64,000 nt of DNA from Salinarimonas sp. (GTDB taxonomy: Bacteria; Pseudomonadota; Alphaproteobacteria; Rhizobiales; Beijerinckiaceae). The notes below the pieces were generated by a model. That model saw only the letters and a program-made list of their open reading frames with translations. It had not been told where the DNA came from and did no database searches. Positions 49,524 through 60,073 of this stretch are shown here, piece by piece; positions within the stretch are counted from its first letter, which is position 1, and the number at the start of each line of letters is the position of its first letter. The position numbers were made by a program, and so were the translations under genes. The stretch lies in assembly GCA_020832565.1 (NCBI GenBank), contig JAFIEI010000006.1, positions 50,384-114,383 on the forward strand. Reading direction: 5' to 3'.

Positions 49524-49621
49524 GATGGGTAGCTCCTCGAATGATCGCATGGGCTGTGGCGATTGGCAGAGCGCAGGATCGCGACAAAGGTCACGGGCGG
49601 CGCCCTGTTGAACCTGAAAGT

Positions 49622-49650
49622 AATTTAGAATTTGCTTATATATTTGTCAA
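49622..49650 (-). promoter_or_regulatory. Sigma70-type promoter of the rhodanese-TauE-bigR operon
   Basis: Minus strand TTGACA-(17 nt)-TAAATT inside an AT-rich stretch (aatttagaatttgcttatatatttgtcaa), where a BigR operator would be expected. Confidence 0.75.
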
Positions 49651-49973
49651 GGGCCATCCGTCACCGGCTCATGGATCTGCGTTCGGGAGGAGGAAAAGCG
49701 GGAGCGCAACGAAGAAGGGCCGTCCACGAGGGACGGCCCGACCTCGACACTGGCTGCTCCGCTATTGATTTTCCCGGGGGGCTGGGGGGCTGACGTTACC
49801 GGAAGAACCAACAAGGAAACCATCGAGATACGCATTCTTCGGCGATGTTCGGGGCTTCCGTTTGTCGTGAAAAAGGCGAATTTGTGATTTTCCGACATTG
49901 TTGCGAAACCTCCCGGCTCGGCCTGCAATATCAGCCCCTGCACAAATCGGCCAATCTCCTCTAGAAAACCATC

Positions 49974-50972
49974 ATGAACACGATTCCCGATCTCACCCGG
50001 GCCGTCATCGACGTCGAGGCCGGCGCCCATGTCAGCGCAATCTGCTTCCTGCAGTCGACCGGCGCCTTCTGCCTCGGCGACGGCGCCGTCGTGCTCGTGC
50101 GCGACGCCGCCCGCCACAGGGTCGGGGCGCATCCCGACGGCAGCATCCTTTGTGCGGCAAGCGACGGGGAGCGCCTCGTCACCGGCGGTGATGACGGGCG
50201 CGTGGTGGTGACGGGCGCCGACGGCTCCACGCGTGAATTCGCAGCGAGCGGCGGCACCTGGATCGACGCGCTCGCCCTGCATCACGAGGGCGGCATCGCC
50301 TGGAGTGCGGGGCGCAATGTGACCGCGCGCGACCGCAAGGGGCGCGAAAAGCGGTTCCAGGCCCCCTCCTCCGCCCGCGGCCTCGCCTTCGCGCCCAAGG
50401 GCTACCGCCTCGCCGTCGCCCATTACAACGGGGTGAGCCTGTGGTTTCCAAATCTCGAGAAGGAGCCCGATCCGCTCGAATGGAAGGGCTCGCATCTCGA
50501 CGTCACCTGGTCCCCGGACGGGCGCTTCGTCGTCACCTCCATGCAGGAGAACGCGCTGCACGGCTGGCGGCTCGCGCCTGATCGCGGGCATATGCGCATG
50601 TCCGGCTATGCCGCCAAGCCGCGCTCGCTCTCCTGGAGCGCCGATGGCGAGATGCTGGCCACGAGCGGCGCCGATGCGGTGATCGCCTGGCCCTTCGACA
50701 GCAAGGAAGGCCCCACCGGCAAGGCGCCGCGTGAATTCGGTGTGCGCGCGGCGCGCGTCACCCGCGTCGCCTGTCATCCGCAAATGCCGATCTGTGCTGC
50801 GGGCTACGAGGATGGCTGCGTGCTCATGATCCGGATCAGCGACGGATCGGAGCTGCTGGTGCGCCCGGCGGTGAAAGGCAGTCCGATCACCGCGCTCGGC
50901 TGGGATCCTGCGGGCAAGCTGCTCGGCTTCGGCGCAGCCGACGGGGCGGCGGGGATCCTGCCGCTGCCATAG
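49974..50972 (+). CDS. WD40 repeat domain-containing protein
   Basis: Repeated GERLVTGGDDGRVVV, HLDVTWSPDGRFVVTSMQENALHGWRL, RSLSWSADGEMLATSGADAVIAWPF blades. Confidence 0.88.
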   Translation: MNTIPDLTRAVIDVEAGAHVSAICFLQSTGAFCLGDGAVVLVRDAARHRVGAHPDGSILCAASDGERLVTGGDDGRVVVTGADGSTREFAASGGTWIDALALHHEGGIAWSAGRNVTARDRKGREKRFQAPSSARGLAFAPKGYRLAVAHYNGVSLWFPNLEKEPDPLEWKGSHLDVTWSPDGRFVVTSMQENALHGWRLAPDRGHMRMSGYAAKPRSLSWSADGEMLATSGADAVIAWPFDSKEGPTGKAPREFGVRAARVTRVACHPQMPICAAGYEDGCVLMIRISDGSELLVRPAVKGSPITALGWDPAGKLLGFGAADGAAGILPLP

Positions 50973-51127
50973 CAGAATCGGCCGGATGAAACGATACACT
51001 GTAACGATTGGCAGCAATTCTTAACAAGCATTCACATTTGCAGCGACATGCCAGTCTGCGATTGCGAAGATTTCTTTACCCTGCAGTTGTCCCGCGCAGT
51101 TCATCATGGCGCAGCTGGAGGGACATC

Positions 51128-52615
51128 ATGGGTATGCTTGCACGGATCACCAAGCGGAATCACGCCGCACCGCCGGATATGCGCGCGGCTTTCGAAGGCC
51201 TCCCCGTCGCGGTGATGATCTGCGAGACCCGGGGGTTCGAGATCGTCTACGCCAATCCGGAATCACGCAGCCTGCTGGGGCGGATCGGGCATCTTCTGAA
51301 CATCGACCCCGAGAAGATCATCGGTACCTCGATCGATGCCTTCCACAAGAACCCGTCTCATCAGCGGCGTATTCTCTCCGATCCGAAGAACCTGCCGCAT
51401 CATACGCGAATCAAGCTCGCGGACGAATATCTCGATCTCGCCATCTCGCCTCTCGTCAGTGCGCGCGGCGCCTACACGCATGCCGTGCTGACCTGGTCGA
51501 TCGCCACGGACAAGCAGCGCCAGGAGGACGAAGTGACGCGGCTCATGCAGATGATCGACCGCATGCCGATCAACGTCATGACCTGTGATCCCGAGAGCTT
51601 CACCATCAATTTCGTCAATTCCACCAGCATCGATACGCTGACCAGGGTCGAAGAGCATCTCCCGATCAGGGCGAAGGACCTTCTCGGGCAGAATATCGAC
51701 ATCTTCCACAAGCGCCCGACGCATCAGCGCTCCATCCTGGCCGATCCGAAGAACCTGCCGATCAACAGCAATATCCGCCTCGGCCCGGAGGTGCTGAATC
51801 TGCGTGTTTCCGCCATTACCGCGAAGGATGGGCGCTATCTCGGCCCGATGCTCACCTGGAACGTCGTGACCCAGGAAGTGCGGGTTGCAGAGAGCGTCAC
51901 CGAAACCTGCACCACGATGACCGGTACGGCTTCGGAGCTGGCGCATGCGGCAGCCGAGATGACCGAGGTGGCCCATCATGCGCAGGCGATGGCCGGCACC
52001 GTCTCGGCGGCGACCGAGGAGCTTGCGGCCTCGATCAGCGAGATCGCGAGCCAGGCGGCATCGGCGGCAGATCTTTCGGGCTCCGCCAGCCAGCGTGCGG
52101 GGGCAGCCGATGCGATGGTGCGCGAACTGGCGCAGGTTTCCCAGCAGATCGGTTCGATCACCGAGGTGATCGCAACCATCGCCGCCCAGACGAATCTGCT
52201 CGCCCTCAATGCCACGATCGAGGCCGCGCGCGCCGGCGAGGCCGGGCGCGGCTTCGCGGTGGTCGCCGCGGAGGTCAAGGCCCTGGCGGATCAGACCGCC
52301 CAGGCGACGAGCCAGATCAAGACCCAGATCGACACGATCCAGTCGGTCTCCGGATCGACTGCAGAGGCGATCAGCGCCATCGTCGGCGATGTCGATTCGC
52401 TGCGCGAGGCGTCGAACCAGATCGCGGCCGCCGTGGAAGAGCAATCCGCCGCGATCCGCGAGGTCACGGCCAACATGACCGGCGTCTCCGATGCCGCCCG
52501 TCAGACCGGGCAGGCTGCGGGCTCCATCAAGGACGTCTCGGCTTCACTCGATGCGGATGCAAACCGGTTCAAGGGCGTAATCGACGCATTCGTGAACCGG
52601 CGCAGGGAAGACTGA
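51128..52615 (+). CDS. Soluble methyl-accepting chemotaxis protein with two PAS domains
   Basis: PAS copies each with FHK.P.HQR.IL.DPKNLP; MCP signalling tip [46 protein letters not shown]; no TM segments. Confidence 0.92.
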   Translation: MGMLARITKRNHAAPPDMRAAFEGLPVAVMICETRGFEIVYANPESRSLLGRIGHLLNIDPEKIIGTSIDAFHKNPSHQRRILSDPKNLPHHTRIKLADEYLDLAISPLVSARGAYTHAVLTWSIATDKQRQEDEVTRLMQMIDRMPINVMTCDPESFTINFVNSTSIDTLTRVEEHLPIRAKDLLGQNIDIFHKRPTHQRSILADPKNLPINSNIRLGPEVLNLRVSAITAKDGRYLGPMLTWNVVTQEVRVAESVTETCTTMTGTASELAHAAAEMTEVAHHAQAMAGTVSAATEELAASISEIASQAASAADLSGSASQRAGAADAMVRELAQVSQQIGSITEVIATIAAQTNLLALNATIEAARAGEAGRGFAVVAAEVKALADQTAQATSQIKTQIDTIQSVSGSTAEAISAIVGDVDSLREASNQIAAAVEEQSAAIREVTANMTGVSDAARQTGQAAGSIKDVSASLDADANRFKGVIDAFVNRRRED

Positions 52616-52798
52616 GCAGGTGCGCGGCACGCGTAAGAGACGTCGTGCACTCTAATTACTCAACGATCTTAAATTGCGTAAGATGATGCATATTTGCGCA
52701 CGCAAAAGGGGAATGGTGATTGCATTTCACGTGACAACGGATGTAATTTAAGGGCGAACGAGACAATAAAACACAACCAAAAACAACAGAATCAGCCC

Positions 52799-53425
52799 AT
52801 GATGCACGCTGGCGGTCGCAGAAAGCCGGAACAACTCAGTCTGTCGCTGCGGCGTGTCACGAGGCGCCTGCACGATGTGTCGGAGGAACGCTTCGACACT
52901 TTGAGCCGAATGGCACCCGGCAAGGTGGCCGGGCATCTCGCCACTCTCACGCAAACGCTGTTCGTCTGGCATGACGAGCGCACCGGAACGCGCACCAGCG
53001 ATAACGTTCCGCGCATTCTCGCCCGCGCGATGGCGGACCACAGGACCGCCATCGAGGCATCGTCCGGAGCATTGCCGCACCCGCTTCTGTCGGCACTGGC
53101 GCGGTTTTCTCTCGACAATCGCGGCGAAGCGATCGGCGGCGCCTATACGCTGTGCGGCGCCGCACTGGGGCTGCGCCCGGCCTTGCGCGTCGCCGACCTC
53201 ACGGCGCCCGCCGAGCGGGATCAGGCGGATGCGCTGGCCGCAGCGGGAGGTGCGATGTACGGCCGCTGGCGTGGCATACGCATGGCGATCGATCGATGGG
53301 GGCTCGAGCATCCCGACCTGCAGGCCGATGTGCTCGCCGGCGCCTGTACGGCATTCTGCGTGGCATTGACGATCCTCGATGCGATGGTCGAGCAGAACGC
53401 GCCGGAAGCGAGCGATCATGCCTGA
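52799..53425 (+). CDS. Putative biliverdin-producing heme oxygenase (bphO-like)
   Basis: SLSLRRVTRRLHDVSEERFDTLS, GGAYTLCGAALGLRPAL; stop overlaps start of the bacteriophytochrome gene (ATGCCTGA). Confidence 0.7.
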   Translation: MMHAGGRRKPEQLSLSLRRVTRRLHDVSEERFDTLSRMAPGKVAGHLATLTQTLFVWHDERTGTRTSDNVPRILARAMADHRTAIEASSGALPHPLLSALARFSLDNRGEAIGGAYTLCGAALGLRPALRVADLTAPAERDQADALAAAGGAMYGRWRGIRMAIDRWGLEHPDLQADVLAGACTAFCVALTILDAMVEQNAPEASDHA

Positions 53426-56294
53426 ATCGGGACGCCGCCCCTCCGACCTGCCGACCGTCGACGCCAGCCCGGATCTGGCGCTCCACCTCGCGATCTGCGA
53501 GGCCGAGCCGATTACCTATCCCGGGCGGGTGCAGAATTTCGGAGCCCTGCTGGCATTCGATCCCGGCGACGGCATGGTGCATTACTGGTCGGAAAATGCC
53601 GCCGTCTGGCTGGGACGGGAGCCTGTGCCGGGCTGCCGCCTCGGCGCTCTGCTGCCCGGCCCGGCGATTGCGCGGATTACCGAAATGCTCACCTGCGAGC
53701 ATTACGCACCGACCAATTTCACCAGTGTCGCCGGTTTTGACACACGCCTTCATGACGCCGTCGTGCACCAGATCGACGGCCTTGCCGTGGTCGAGTTCCT
53801 GCCCGCGGGCGCATCGCTGCAGGCGGCGCAGAGCGTATCCTCGGCGCAGGCCGCCCTGGCCCGCCTGCGCGAGACCGACGGTTTCGACGACCTGCTCGCG
53901 GCGACCGCACGGGAATGGCGCGCGCTCACGGGCTACGACCGGGTGATGGTCTATCGCTTCGACGAGGACGATCACGGCGCGATCGTCGCCGAAGCCTGTG
54001 ATCCGCAGCGCGAATCGTTCCTGGGCCTGCATTATCCGGCGAGCGACATCCCCGCCCAGGCGCGCCGGATGTATCTGCTGCAACGGGTGCGCATGATCCC
54101 CGATATCCATGCGCCGACCCTGGCCCTGTACGGCGCGCTTTCGGCATCACCGCTGCAGGTATCGGATGGCGAAGGTGCAGGCTTCGAGATGACCTATGCC
54201 GTCCTGCGCGCCGTCTCACCCTTTCATCTGGCCTATCTGAACAATATGGGCGTGCGCGCCACGCTCGTTGTCTCGCTGATTCTGGATGGACGGCTGTGGG
54301 GCATGGTCGTCTGTCACCATGACAGCCCCCGCCTGATCGACAGCACCCTGCGCGGCCTGTGCGACATGCTGGGGCAGAGCCTGTCGGAGATGATCGCCAC
54401 ACGCCAGGCGATCGACCATCAACGCGCCCTTGCGCGGCGCGCCGACGCCCTGCGCATCGTCGAAGCGGCAATGGATGACGCGGCCCGCATCGGCGATGCC
54501 CTGGGGGTGGTTTCATCCGACCTCCTCGCAGTCATGCAGGCCGGAGGAGCCTATCTGAATATCGGCGGCTCAGGCATGGTGCTGGGCCATGCGCCACCGG
54601 AGAAGGATTGCAGGGCCATCCTCTCCACGCTCGCGCGCCGCCAGACTTCCCCGGACGAGAACCAGACCGGGCCCCATGGCGGCTCGCATCGCCTCGGCGA
54701 TATCGATCGGCGTTTCGAGGCCCATCGGCTCGTCGCATCAGGCGCCTACGTCATTCCGGCACCCAACACGCCGATGGACGGGATCGTCTTCTTCCGCCCC
54801 GAACGCACGCAGGAGGTCACCTGGGGCGGCGATCCGCATCATCCGGTTCATTTCGATCCGCAGAGCGGCACACTCGGCCCGCGGCGCTCCTTTGCCGCCT
54901 GGATCGAGGTGGTGCGCGGCGAAAGCCAGCGCTGGGATGCCGTCGATTTCCACATGGCCGAATTGCTGCGACGCAGCCTCATGAGCGCGTTGCTGCGGAT
55001 CACCGAGGAACAGATCGCCTTCCTCGGCCAGCATGAGACCGAAACGGGACTGATGACCCGCAGTGCCCTGGAGGCGCGGTTGCGGCGCATCACGGCAGCC
55101 GCGCCGCAGGCACATGTCGGCGTGATGCTGATCGCGGCAACACAGCGCGAGGCCGTCGCCGAACGGCACGGCGCCGCCGCCGCGATCGCGCTCGACCGCA
55201 ACCTGCGCGAAAACATCGCCCCCGCACTCGGGCGCACGGATCATCTGGGGCGTTACGACGATTCCACGCTCATGCTGGTGGCACGTCGCGAGTCGCCCGA
55301 CGAGTTGCGAAAAATCGCCCAGCGTATCCTCGAACTCGGGCGCGCACCGGTCGAGATCGACGGTCGCCAGCACACGCCGCTGATCCGTATCGGCACGGCC
55401 TTCTGCCCGGACGTTTCGGCAGCGGAGGCGCCGGGCGTCGCAACGAGGGCCTTGCAGCAAGCACGCAACGACAGCCGCAGGCGGCTCGTCTTCGGCGCAC
55501 CGTCCGATCCCGATTCCGGCCCGTCCCATGCCGAACTGGTGCTGGAAATCGGCCCGGCCCTGGCCCGCGGCGAGATCACCGCCGTGTTCCAGCCGCTCGT
55601 CGATATCCGCGAAGGTCGCGTTTGCGGGCTGGAAGCGCTCGCCCGCTTCGAAAGCCGGACTTACGGACCGGTCAGCCCGACCCGGTTCATTCCCGCGGCA
55701 GTCGAAGCCGGCCAGATCTTTCTTCTCACCAACACCATGATCGACATCGCCCTGCGAAACGCCGCTCTCTACATTCATGCCGGGACCCTCGACTTCGTCA
55801 GCGTGAACCTCGATGCCGCAGCCCTTGCGCGCCGGAGTATTTCAGCCGTGGCGCGCTCGGCTCTCGACGCCCATGGGCTGGCCTATCGCCATCTCGTTCT
55901 GGAGGTGACCGAGACCTCGATGTGCTCTCCGGAAGCGGTCGAGGCGCTCCGGCAATTGCAGGCGGAAGGGATCCGGATCGCGATGGATGATTTCGGTGCC
56001 GGCTATTCCTCCCTCGGCGAACTCGCACGCCTGCCGGTAGACATCGTCAAGATCGACCGCAAGCTCGTCTCCGGCATCGGCAGCGACCCGCGGGTGACGG
56101 CGATCTTCAACGCCGTGCGCAACCTCGTCTCCAGCCTCGACATCGCCTGCATCGCAGAGGGCATCGAAACCCGAGAGGAGCACGATGCACTGGCCGATCA
56201 CGGCCTGCTCGCCGGGCAGGGCTATTATTTCGCCCGCCCGATGCACCCCGAAGCGCTGGCCGCGTTTCTGGGCGCTGTGCGCCCGGTTTCCTAG
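53418..56294 (+). CDS. Bacteriophytochrome (PAS-GAF-PHY) with degenerate GGDEF and EAL output
   Basis: ICEAEPITYPGRVQNFGALLAF (candidate biliverdin Cys), HYPASDIPAQARRMYLLQRVRMIPDI, VCHHDSPRLID; GRYDDST in place of GGDEF; GLEALARF, DDFGAGYSSLGEL, VKIDRKLV, AEGIET, GQGYYFARP. Confidence 0.92.
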   Translation: MPESGRRPSDLPTVDASPDLALHLAICEAEPITYPGRVQNFGALLAFDPGDGMVHYWSENAAVWLGREPVPGCRLGALLPGPAIARITEMLTCEHYAPTNFTSVAGFDTRLHDAVVHQIDGLAVVEFLPAGASLQAAQSVSSAQAALARLRETDGFDDLLAATAREWRALTGYDRVMVYRFDEDDHGAIVAEACDPQRESFLGLHYPASDIPAQARRMYLLQRVRMIPDIHAPTLALYGALSASPLQVSDGEGAGFEMTYAVLRAVSPFHLAYLNNMGVRATLVVSLILDGRLWGMVVCHHDSPRLIDSTLRGLCDMLGQSLSEMIATRQAIDHQRALARRADALRIVEAAMDDAARIGDALGVVSSDLLAVMQAGGAYLNIGGSGMVLGHAPPEKDCRAILSTLARRQTSPDENQTGPHGGSHRLGDIDRRFEAHRLVASGAYVIPAPNTPMDGIVFFRPERTQEVTWGGDPHHPVHFDPQSGTLGPRRSFAAWIEVVRGESQRWDAVDFHMAELLRRSLMSALLRITEEQIAFLGQHETETGLMTRSALEARLRRITAAAPQAHVGVMLIAATQREAVAERHGAAAAIALDRNLRENIAPALGRTDHLGRYDDSTLMLVARRESPDELRKIAQRILELGRAPVEIDGRQHTPLIRIGTAFCPDVSAAEAPGVATRALQQARNDSRRRLVFGAPSDPDSGPSHAELVLEIGPALARGEITAVFQPLVDIREGRVCGLEALARFESRTYGPVSPTRFIPAAVEAGQIFLLTNTMIDIALRNAALYIHAGTLDFVSVNLDAAALARRSISAVARSALDAHGLAYRHLVLEVTETSMCSPEAVEALRQLQAEGIRIAMDDFGAGYSSLGELARLPVDIVKIDRKLVSGIGSDPRVTAIFNAVRNLVSSLDIACIAEGIETREEHDALADHGLLAGQGYYFARPMHPEALAAFLGAVRPVS

Positions 56295-56495
56295 CCGCCA
56301 TACCGGCTGACACGACGATCCTCGTCGGGGACACGTCCGATCGGTATCGCCATTCGTATCTCATCCAGACTTTGACGTCGCAACCTTGCGCGTCTAAGTC
56401 TTGCGTAAGCCGTAAAGGCGCAGGCCGCCCCAGACGCCCTGTGACCGGTGCGCGCCCGCCGCATTCCGGTCGATACTGTGAAGAATGGTGTACTG

Positions 56496-58409
56496 ATGCC
56501 CGTCGAAACCCCGCTCCTCGATACGATCCGCGCCCCGCACGACCTGCGTCACCTGCCGGAAGACAAGCTGCGCCAGGTCGCCGATGAGTTGCGGGCGGAG
56601 ACGATCGACGCGGTATCGGTCACGGGCGGCCACCTGGGCGCCGGGCTCGGCGTTGTGGAACTGACGGTGGCTCTGCACCACGTCTTCGACACGCCCGATG
56701 ACCGCCTGATCTGGGATGTCGGCCACCAGGCCTATCCCCACAAGATCCTCACCGGGCGGCGCGACCGTATCCGCACCCTGCGCATGGGTGGCGGCCTCTC
56801 CGGCTTCACCAAGCGAACCGAGAGCGAATACGATCCGTTCGGCGCGGCCCATTCCTCGACCTCGATCTCCGCCGGCCTCGGCATGGCGGTCGGGCGGGAT
56901 CTCGACGGGCGCACCAACAACGTCGTGGCGGTGATCGGCGATGGCGCCATGTCGGCGGGCATGGCCTATGAGGCGATGAACAATGCCGGCGCCATGCATT
57001 CGCGCCTGATCGTCATCCTCAACGACAACGACATGTCGATCGCGCCCCCCGTGGGCGCCATGTCGGCCTATCTCGCCCGGCTCGTTTCCGGGCGCACCTA
57101 TCGCTCCATCCGCGAGACCGCCAAGCAGCTCACCCGCCGCCTGCCGAAATTCATCAGCGAGAAGGCGGCGAAGGCCGAAGAATATGCCCGCGGTTTCTGG
57201 ACCGGCGGGACCATGTTCGAGGAAATGGGCTTCTACTATGTGGGGCCTATCGACGGCCATAATCTCGACCATCTCCTGCCCGTCCTGAAGAATGTCCGCG
57301 ACATGGATACCGGGCCGATCCTCGTCCATGTGGTGACGCAGAAAGGCAAGGGCTACGCCCCGGCCGAGGCCTCCGCAGACAAGTATCACGGCGTGGTCAA
57401 GTTCGACGTGGTGACCGGCGCCCAGTCCAAGCCCAAGGCGAATGCGCCGGCCTTCACCAAGGTCTTCGGAGAGAGCCTGATCCGGGAAGCGCAGGCCGAC
57501 GACAAGCTGGTGGCGATCACCGCCGCGATGCCGTCCGGCACCGGGATCGACATGTTCTCGAAGGCCTTTCCCCAGCGCACATACGATGTCGGCATCGCCG
57601 AGCAGCATGCGGTGACCTTCGCCGCCGGGCTGGCGACCGAGGGCTACAAGCCCTTCTGCGCGATCTATTCCACCTTCCTGCAGCGCGCCTATGACCAGAT
57701 CGTGCATGATGTCGCGATCCAGAACCTGCCGGTGCGCTTCGCGCTGGACCGGGCCGGGCTCGTCGGCGCGGACGGGCCAACCCATGCCGGCTCCTTCGAC
57801 ATCGCCTATCTCGGCTGCCTGCCCAATTTCACCATCATGGCTGCCGCTGATGAAGCGGAGCTCGTGCATATGGTCGCCACCGCCGTGGCGCATGACACGG
57901 GACCGATCGCCTTCCGTTATCCGCGCGGTGAGGGTGTCGGGGTCGATATGCCCGAGAAAGGCGTGCCGCTCGAAATCGGCAAGGGACGGATCGTCAAGCA
58001 GGGCAGCCGCATCGCCATCCTGTCGCTCGGCACCCGCCTCAAGGAGGCGCTGAAGGCAGCCGAGGATCTCGATGCGCGCGGGCTTTCCACCACCGTCGCC
58101 GATGCCCGTTTCGCCAAGCCGCTCGACGAGGAGCTCGTGCTGCGCCTCGCCCGCGAACACGAGGTGCTGATCACCGTGGAGGAAGGCTCGATCGGCGGTT
58201 TCGGCTCCTTCGTGCTGCATTGCCTGGCCGAGAACGGCGCTCTGGATAGCGGCCTCAAGGTCCGCCCGATGGTCCTGCCCGACACATTCATCGATCAGGA
58301 CAAGCCCGACGCCATGTATGCCCAGGCCGGCCTCGATGCCGATGCGATCGTCGCCAAGGTCTTCGCCGCGCTCGGTCGCGAAGCCGGCGGGCGGGCCCAG
58401 ATCGGCTGA
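56496..58409 (+). CDS. dxs: 1-deoxy-D-xylulose-5-phosphate synthase
   Basis: [31 protein letters not shown]...[23 protein letters not shown]...[14 protein letters not shown]. Confidence 0.97.
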   Translation: MPVETPLLDTIRAPHDLRHLPEDKLRQVADELRAETIDAVSVTGGHLGAGLGVVELTVALHHVFDTPDDRLIWDVGHQAYPHKILTGRRDRIRTLRMGGGLSGFTKRTESEYDPFGAAHSSTSISAGLGMAVGRDLDGRTNNVVAVIGDGAMSAGMAYEAMNNAGAMHSRLIVILNDNDMSIAPPVGAMSAYLARLVSGRTYRSIRETAKQLTRRLPKFISEKAAKAEEYARGFWTGGTMFEEMGFYYVGPIDGHNLDHLLPVLKNVRDMDTGPILVHVVTQKGKGYAPAEASADKYHGVVKFDVVTGAQSKPKANAPAFTKVFGESLIREAQADDKLVAITAAMPSGTGIDMFSKAFPQRTYDVGIAEQHAVTFAAGLATEGYKPFCAIYSTFLQRAYDQIVHDVAIQNLPVRFALDRAGLVGADGPTHAGSFDIAYLGCLPNFTIMAAADEAELVHMVATAVAHDTGPIAFRYPRGEGVGVDMPEKGVPLEIGKGRIVKQGSRIAILSLGTRLKEALKAAEDLDARGLSTTVADARFAKPLDEELVLRLAREHEVLITVEEGSIGGFGSFVLHCLAENGALDSGLKVRPMVLPDTFIDQDKPDAMYAQAGLDADAIVAKVFAALGREAGGRAQIG

Positions 58410-58421
58410 GGATCAAAGCAG

Positions 58422-59228
58422 ATGACAACCCCCGCCGAGCGCACCGCCGACAGCGAAATGCTCTATACCGTCGAGGACGGTATCGCCCGGGTCGTGTTCA
58501 ACCGCCCGCAGGCGATGAACGCCTTCACCTATGCCATGTATGACCGGCTGGTGGAGATCTGCACGACGGTCAATGCCGATCCCGCCGTCAGGGTGATGCT
58601 GCTATCGGGCGCAGGCGGCAAGGCCTTCGCCGCAGGCACGGATATCGGCCAGTTCCGCACATTGTCCGGCGCCGAAGACGCCCTTGCCTACGAAGATCAC
58701 GTCGACCGGGTCTTCACCACGCTGGAGACCTGCCGGGTGCCGACCATCGCGGCGATCACCGGCGCGGTGACGGGCGGCGGCGCGGGGATCGCCTCCTGCT
58801 GCGATATCCGCATTGCCAGCGCCGATATGCGCTTCGGCTTCCCCATTGCACGCACGCTGGGCAATTGCCTTTCGGTTCGCACGATCGAGAGGGTCGTGGC
58901 GCTGATCGGCGAGGCGCGCACCAAGCAGATCCTCTATTCCGCCGAACTCATGGATGCTGGTCAGGCGCTCGCGGCGGGCTTCGTTACGGAAATCCTGCCC
59001 GATCAGGCGACGCTCGACGCACGGGCGGATATGCTCGCCACACGCATCGCGCAGAACGCCCCGTTGACGCTTTCCGCCACCAAGGAAGGGCTGGCGCGGC
59101 TGCGGAAGGGCCCGGCGGTGCCCGGGGCCGATGACGATCTGATCCTGCGCTGCTATCTCAGCGAGGATTTTCGCGAGGGCATGGAAGCGTTTCTCGCCAA
59201 GCGCAAGCCACGCTGGCAGGGCAAGTAG
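58422..59228 (+). CDS. Enoyl-CoA hydratase/isomerase family protein
   Basis: GIARVVFNRPQAMNAFTYAMYDRL, GGKAFAAGTDIGQF, ITGAVTGGGAGIASCCDIRIAS. Confidence 0.92.
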   Translation: MTTPAERTADSEMLYTVEDGIARVVFNRPQAMNAFTYAMYDRLVEICTTVNADPAVRVMLLSGAGGKAFAAGTDIGQFRTLSGAEDALAYEDHVDRVFTTLETCRVPTIAAITGAVTGGGAGIASCCDIRIASADMRFGFPIARTLGNCLSVRTIERVVALIGEARTKQILYSAELMDAGQALAAGFVTEILPDQATLDARADMLATRIAQNAPLTLSATKEGLARLRKGPAVPGADDDLILRCYLSEDFREGMEAFLAKRKPRWQGK

Positions 59229-59258
59229 AGCCCACCCGGCAAGCCCAACTGAAACGCC

Positions 59259-60008
59259 TCACCCGAAACGCCGCCCACTCAACCCGGCATCGCCGTTTGC
59301 TGCACCGGGAATTGCGTGGTCACCGGCCCGCTCGGCGGCGACGAAGATATTGCTTGCTGCCATGATATGCGCATGCATGACCGCTTCCGCCCAATCCGCA
59401 TCCCGTGACTCGATTGCTGCGACCAGATCGAAATGGTCGAAATCGCTGCGCTGCGCATCGCGGGCGTTGAAGCTGGCATAGGCCTGCACCAGCAAACCGA
59501 CATGCATCAGATTGGCGGCGGTGCGGTGGAGGTGGCTGTTTCCGCTCAATTCCAGGACGAGCAGGTGAAAATCGCGATTGCGTTCCGAGCGGCGCGTGCC
59601 TCCTTCCCCGGTCACCCCCTCTTCGGCGATGGCGGCTGCGATGCGCGAAAGGCGTGCGATATCGGCTTTCTGGGCATTGCGCGCAGCGAGGCGGGCCCCC
59701 ATCCCCTCGAGCCTGGCCCGAACCTCGTATATCTGCCGCGCTTCCTCCGGGCTCCAGACCTTGACCACGGCTCCGATATGCGAGGCCATGTCGATGAAGC
59801 CCTCGCTCGCGAGCCGTTGCAGCGCCGCACGCACAGGTGTGCGGCTGACCGAGAGCCGCTCGGCCAGCATCTCCTCGGTGATTCGCGAGCCGACCGGGAA
59901 GTTGCCGGAAATGATCGCAGAGCGGATCTCGCCATAGACCCGTTCCATCGCTGTGAGGCGCGCATTACCATTCGTGCGATCCACGCTCCGTTCCTCCGAG
60001 CGGTACAA
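59259..60008 (-). CDS. GntR family (FCD domain) transcriptional regulator
   Basis: VYGEIRSAIISGNFPVGSRITEEMLAERLSVSRTPVRAALQRLASEGFI; FCD-like C-terminus. Confidence 0.92.
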   Translation of the reverse strand: MYRSEERSVDRTNGNARLTAMERVYGEIRSAIISGNFPVGSRITEEMLAERLSVSRTPVRAALQRLASEGFIDMASHIGAVVKVWSPEEARQIYEVRARLEGMGARLAARNAQKADIARLSRIAAAIAEEGVTGEGGTRRSERNRDFHLLVLELSGNSHLHRTAANLMHVGLLVQAYASFNARDAQRSDFDHFDLVAAIESRDADWAEAVMHAHIMAASNIFVAAERAGDHAIPGAANGDAGLSGRRFG

Positions 60009-60073
60009 CCATCATTGAATAAATCTTGACAATGATATAGCCGAGATTGACCGCATGAGGAAAGGGGCCGGCC

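Noticed and set aside
49647-51017. 456-aa ORF antisense to the WD40 gene
   Set aside because: Antisense high-GC artefact; WD40 blades on the + strand are clear.
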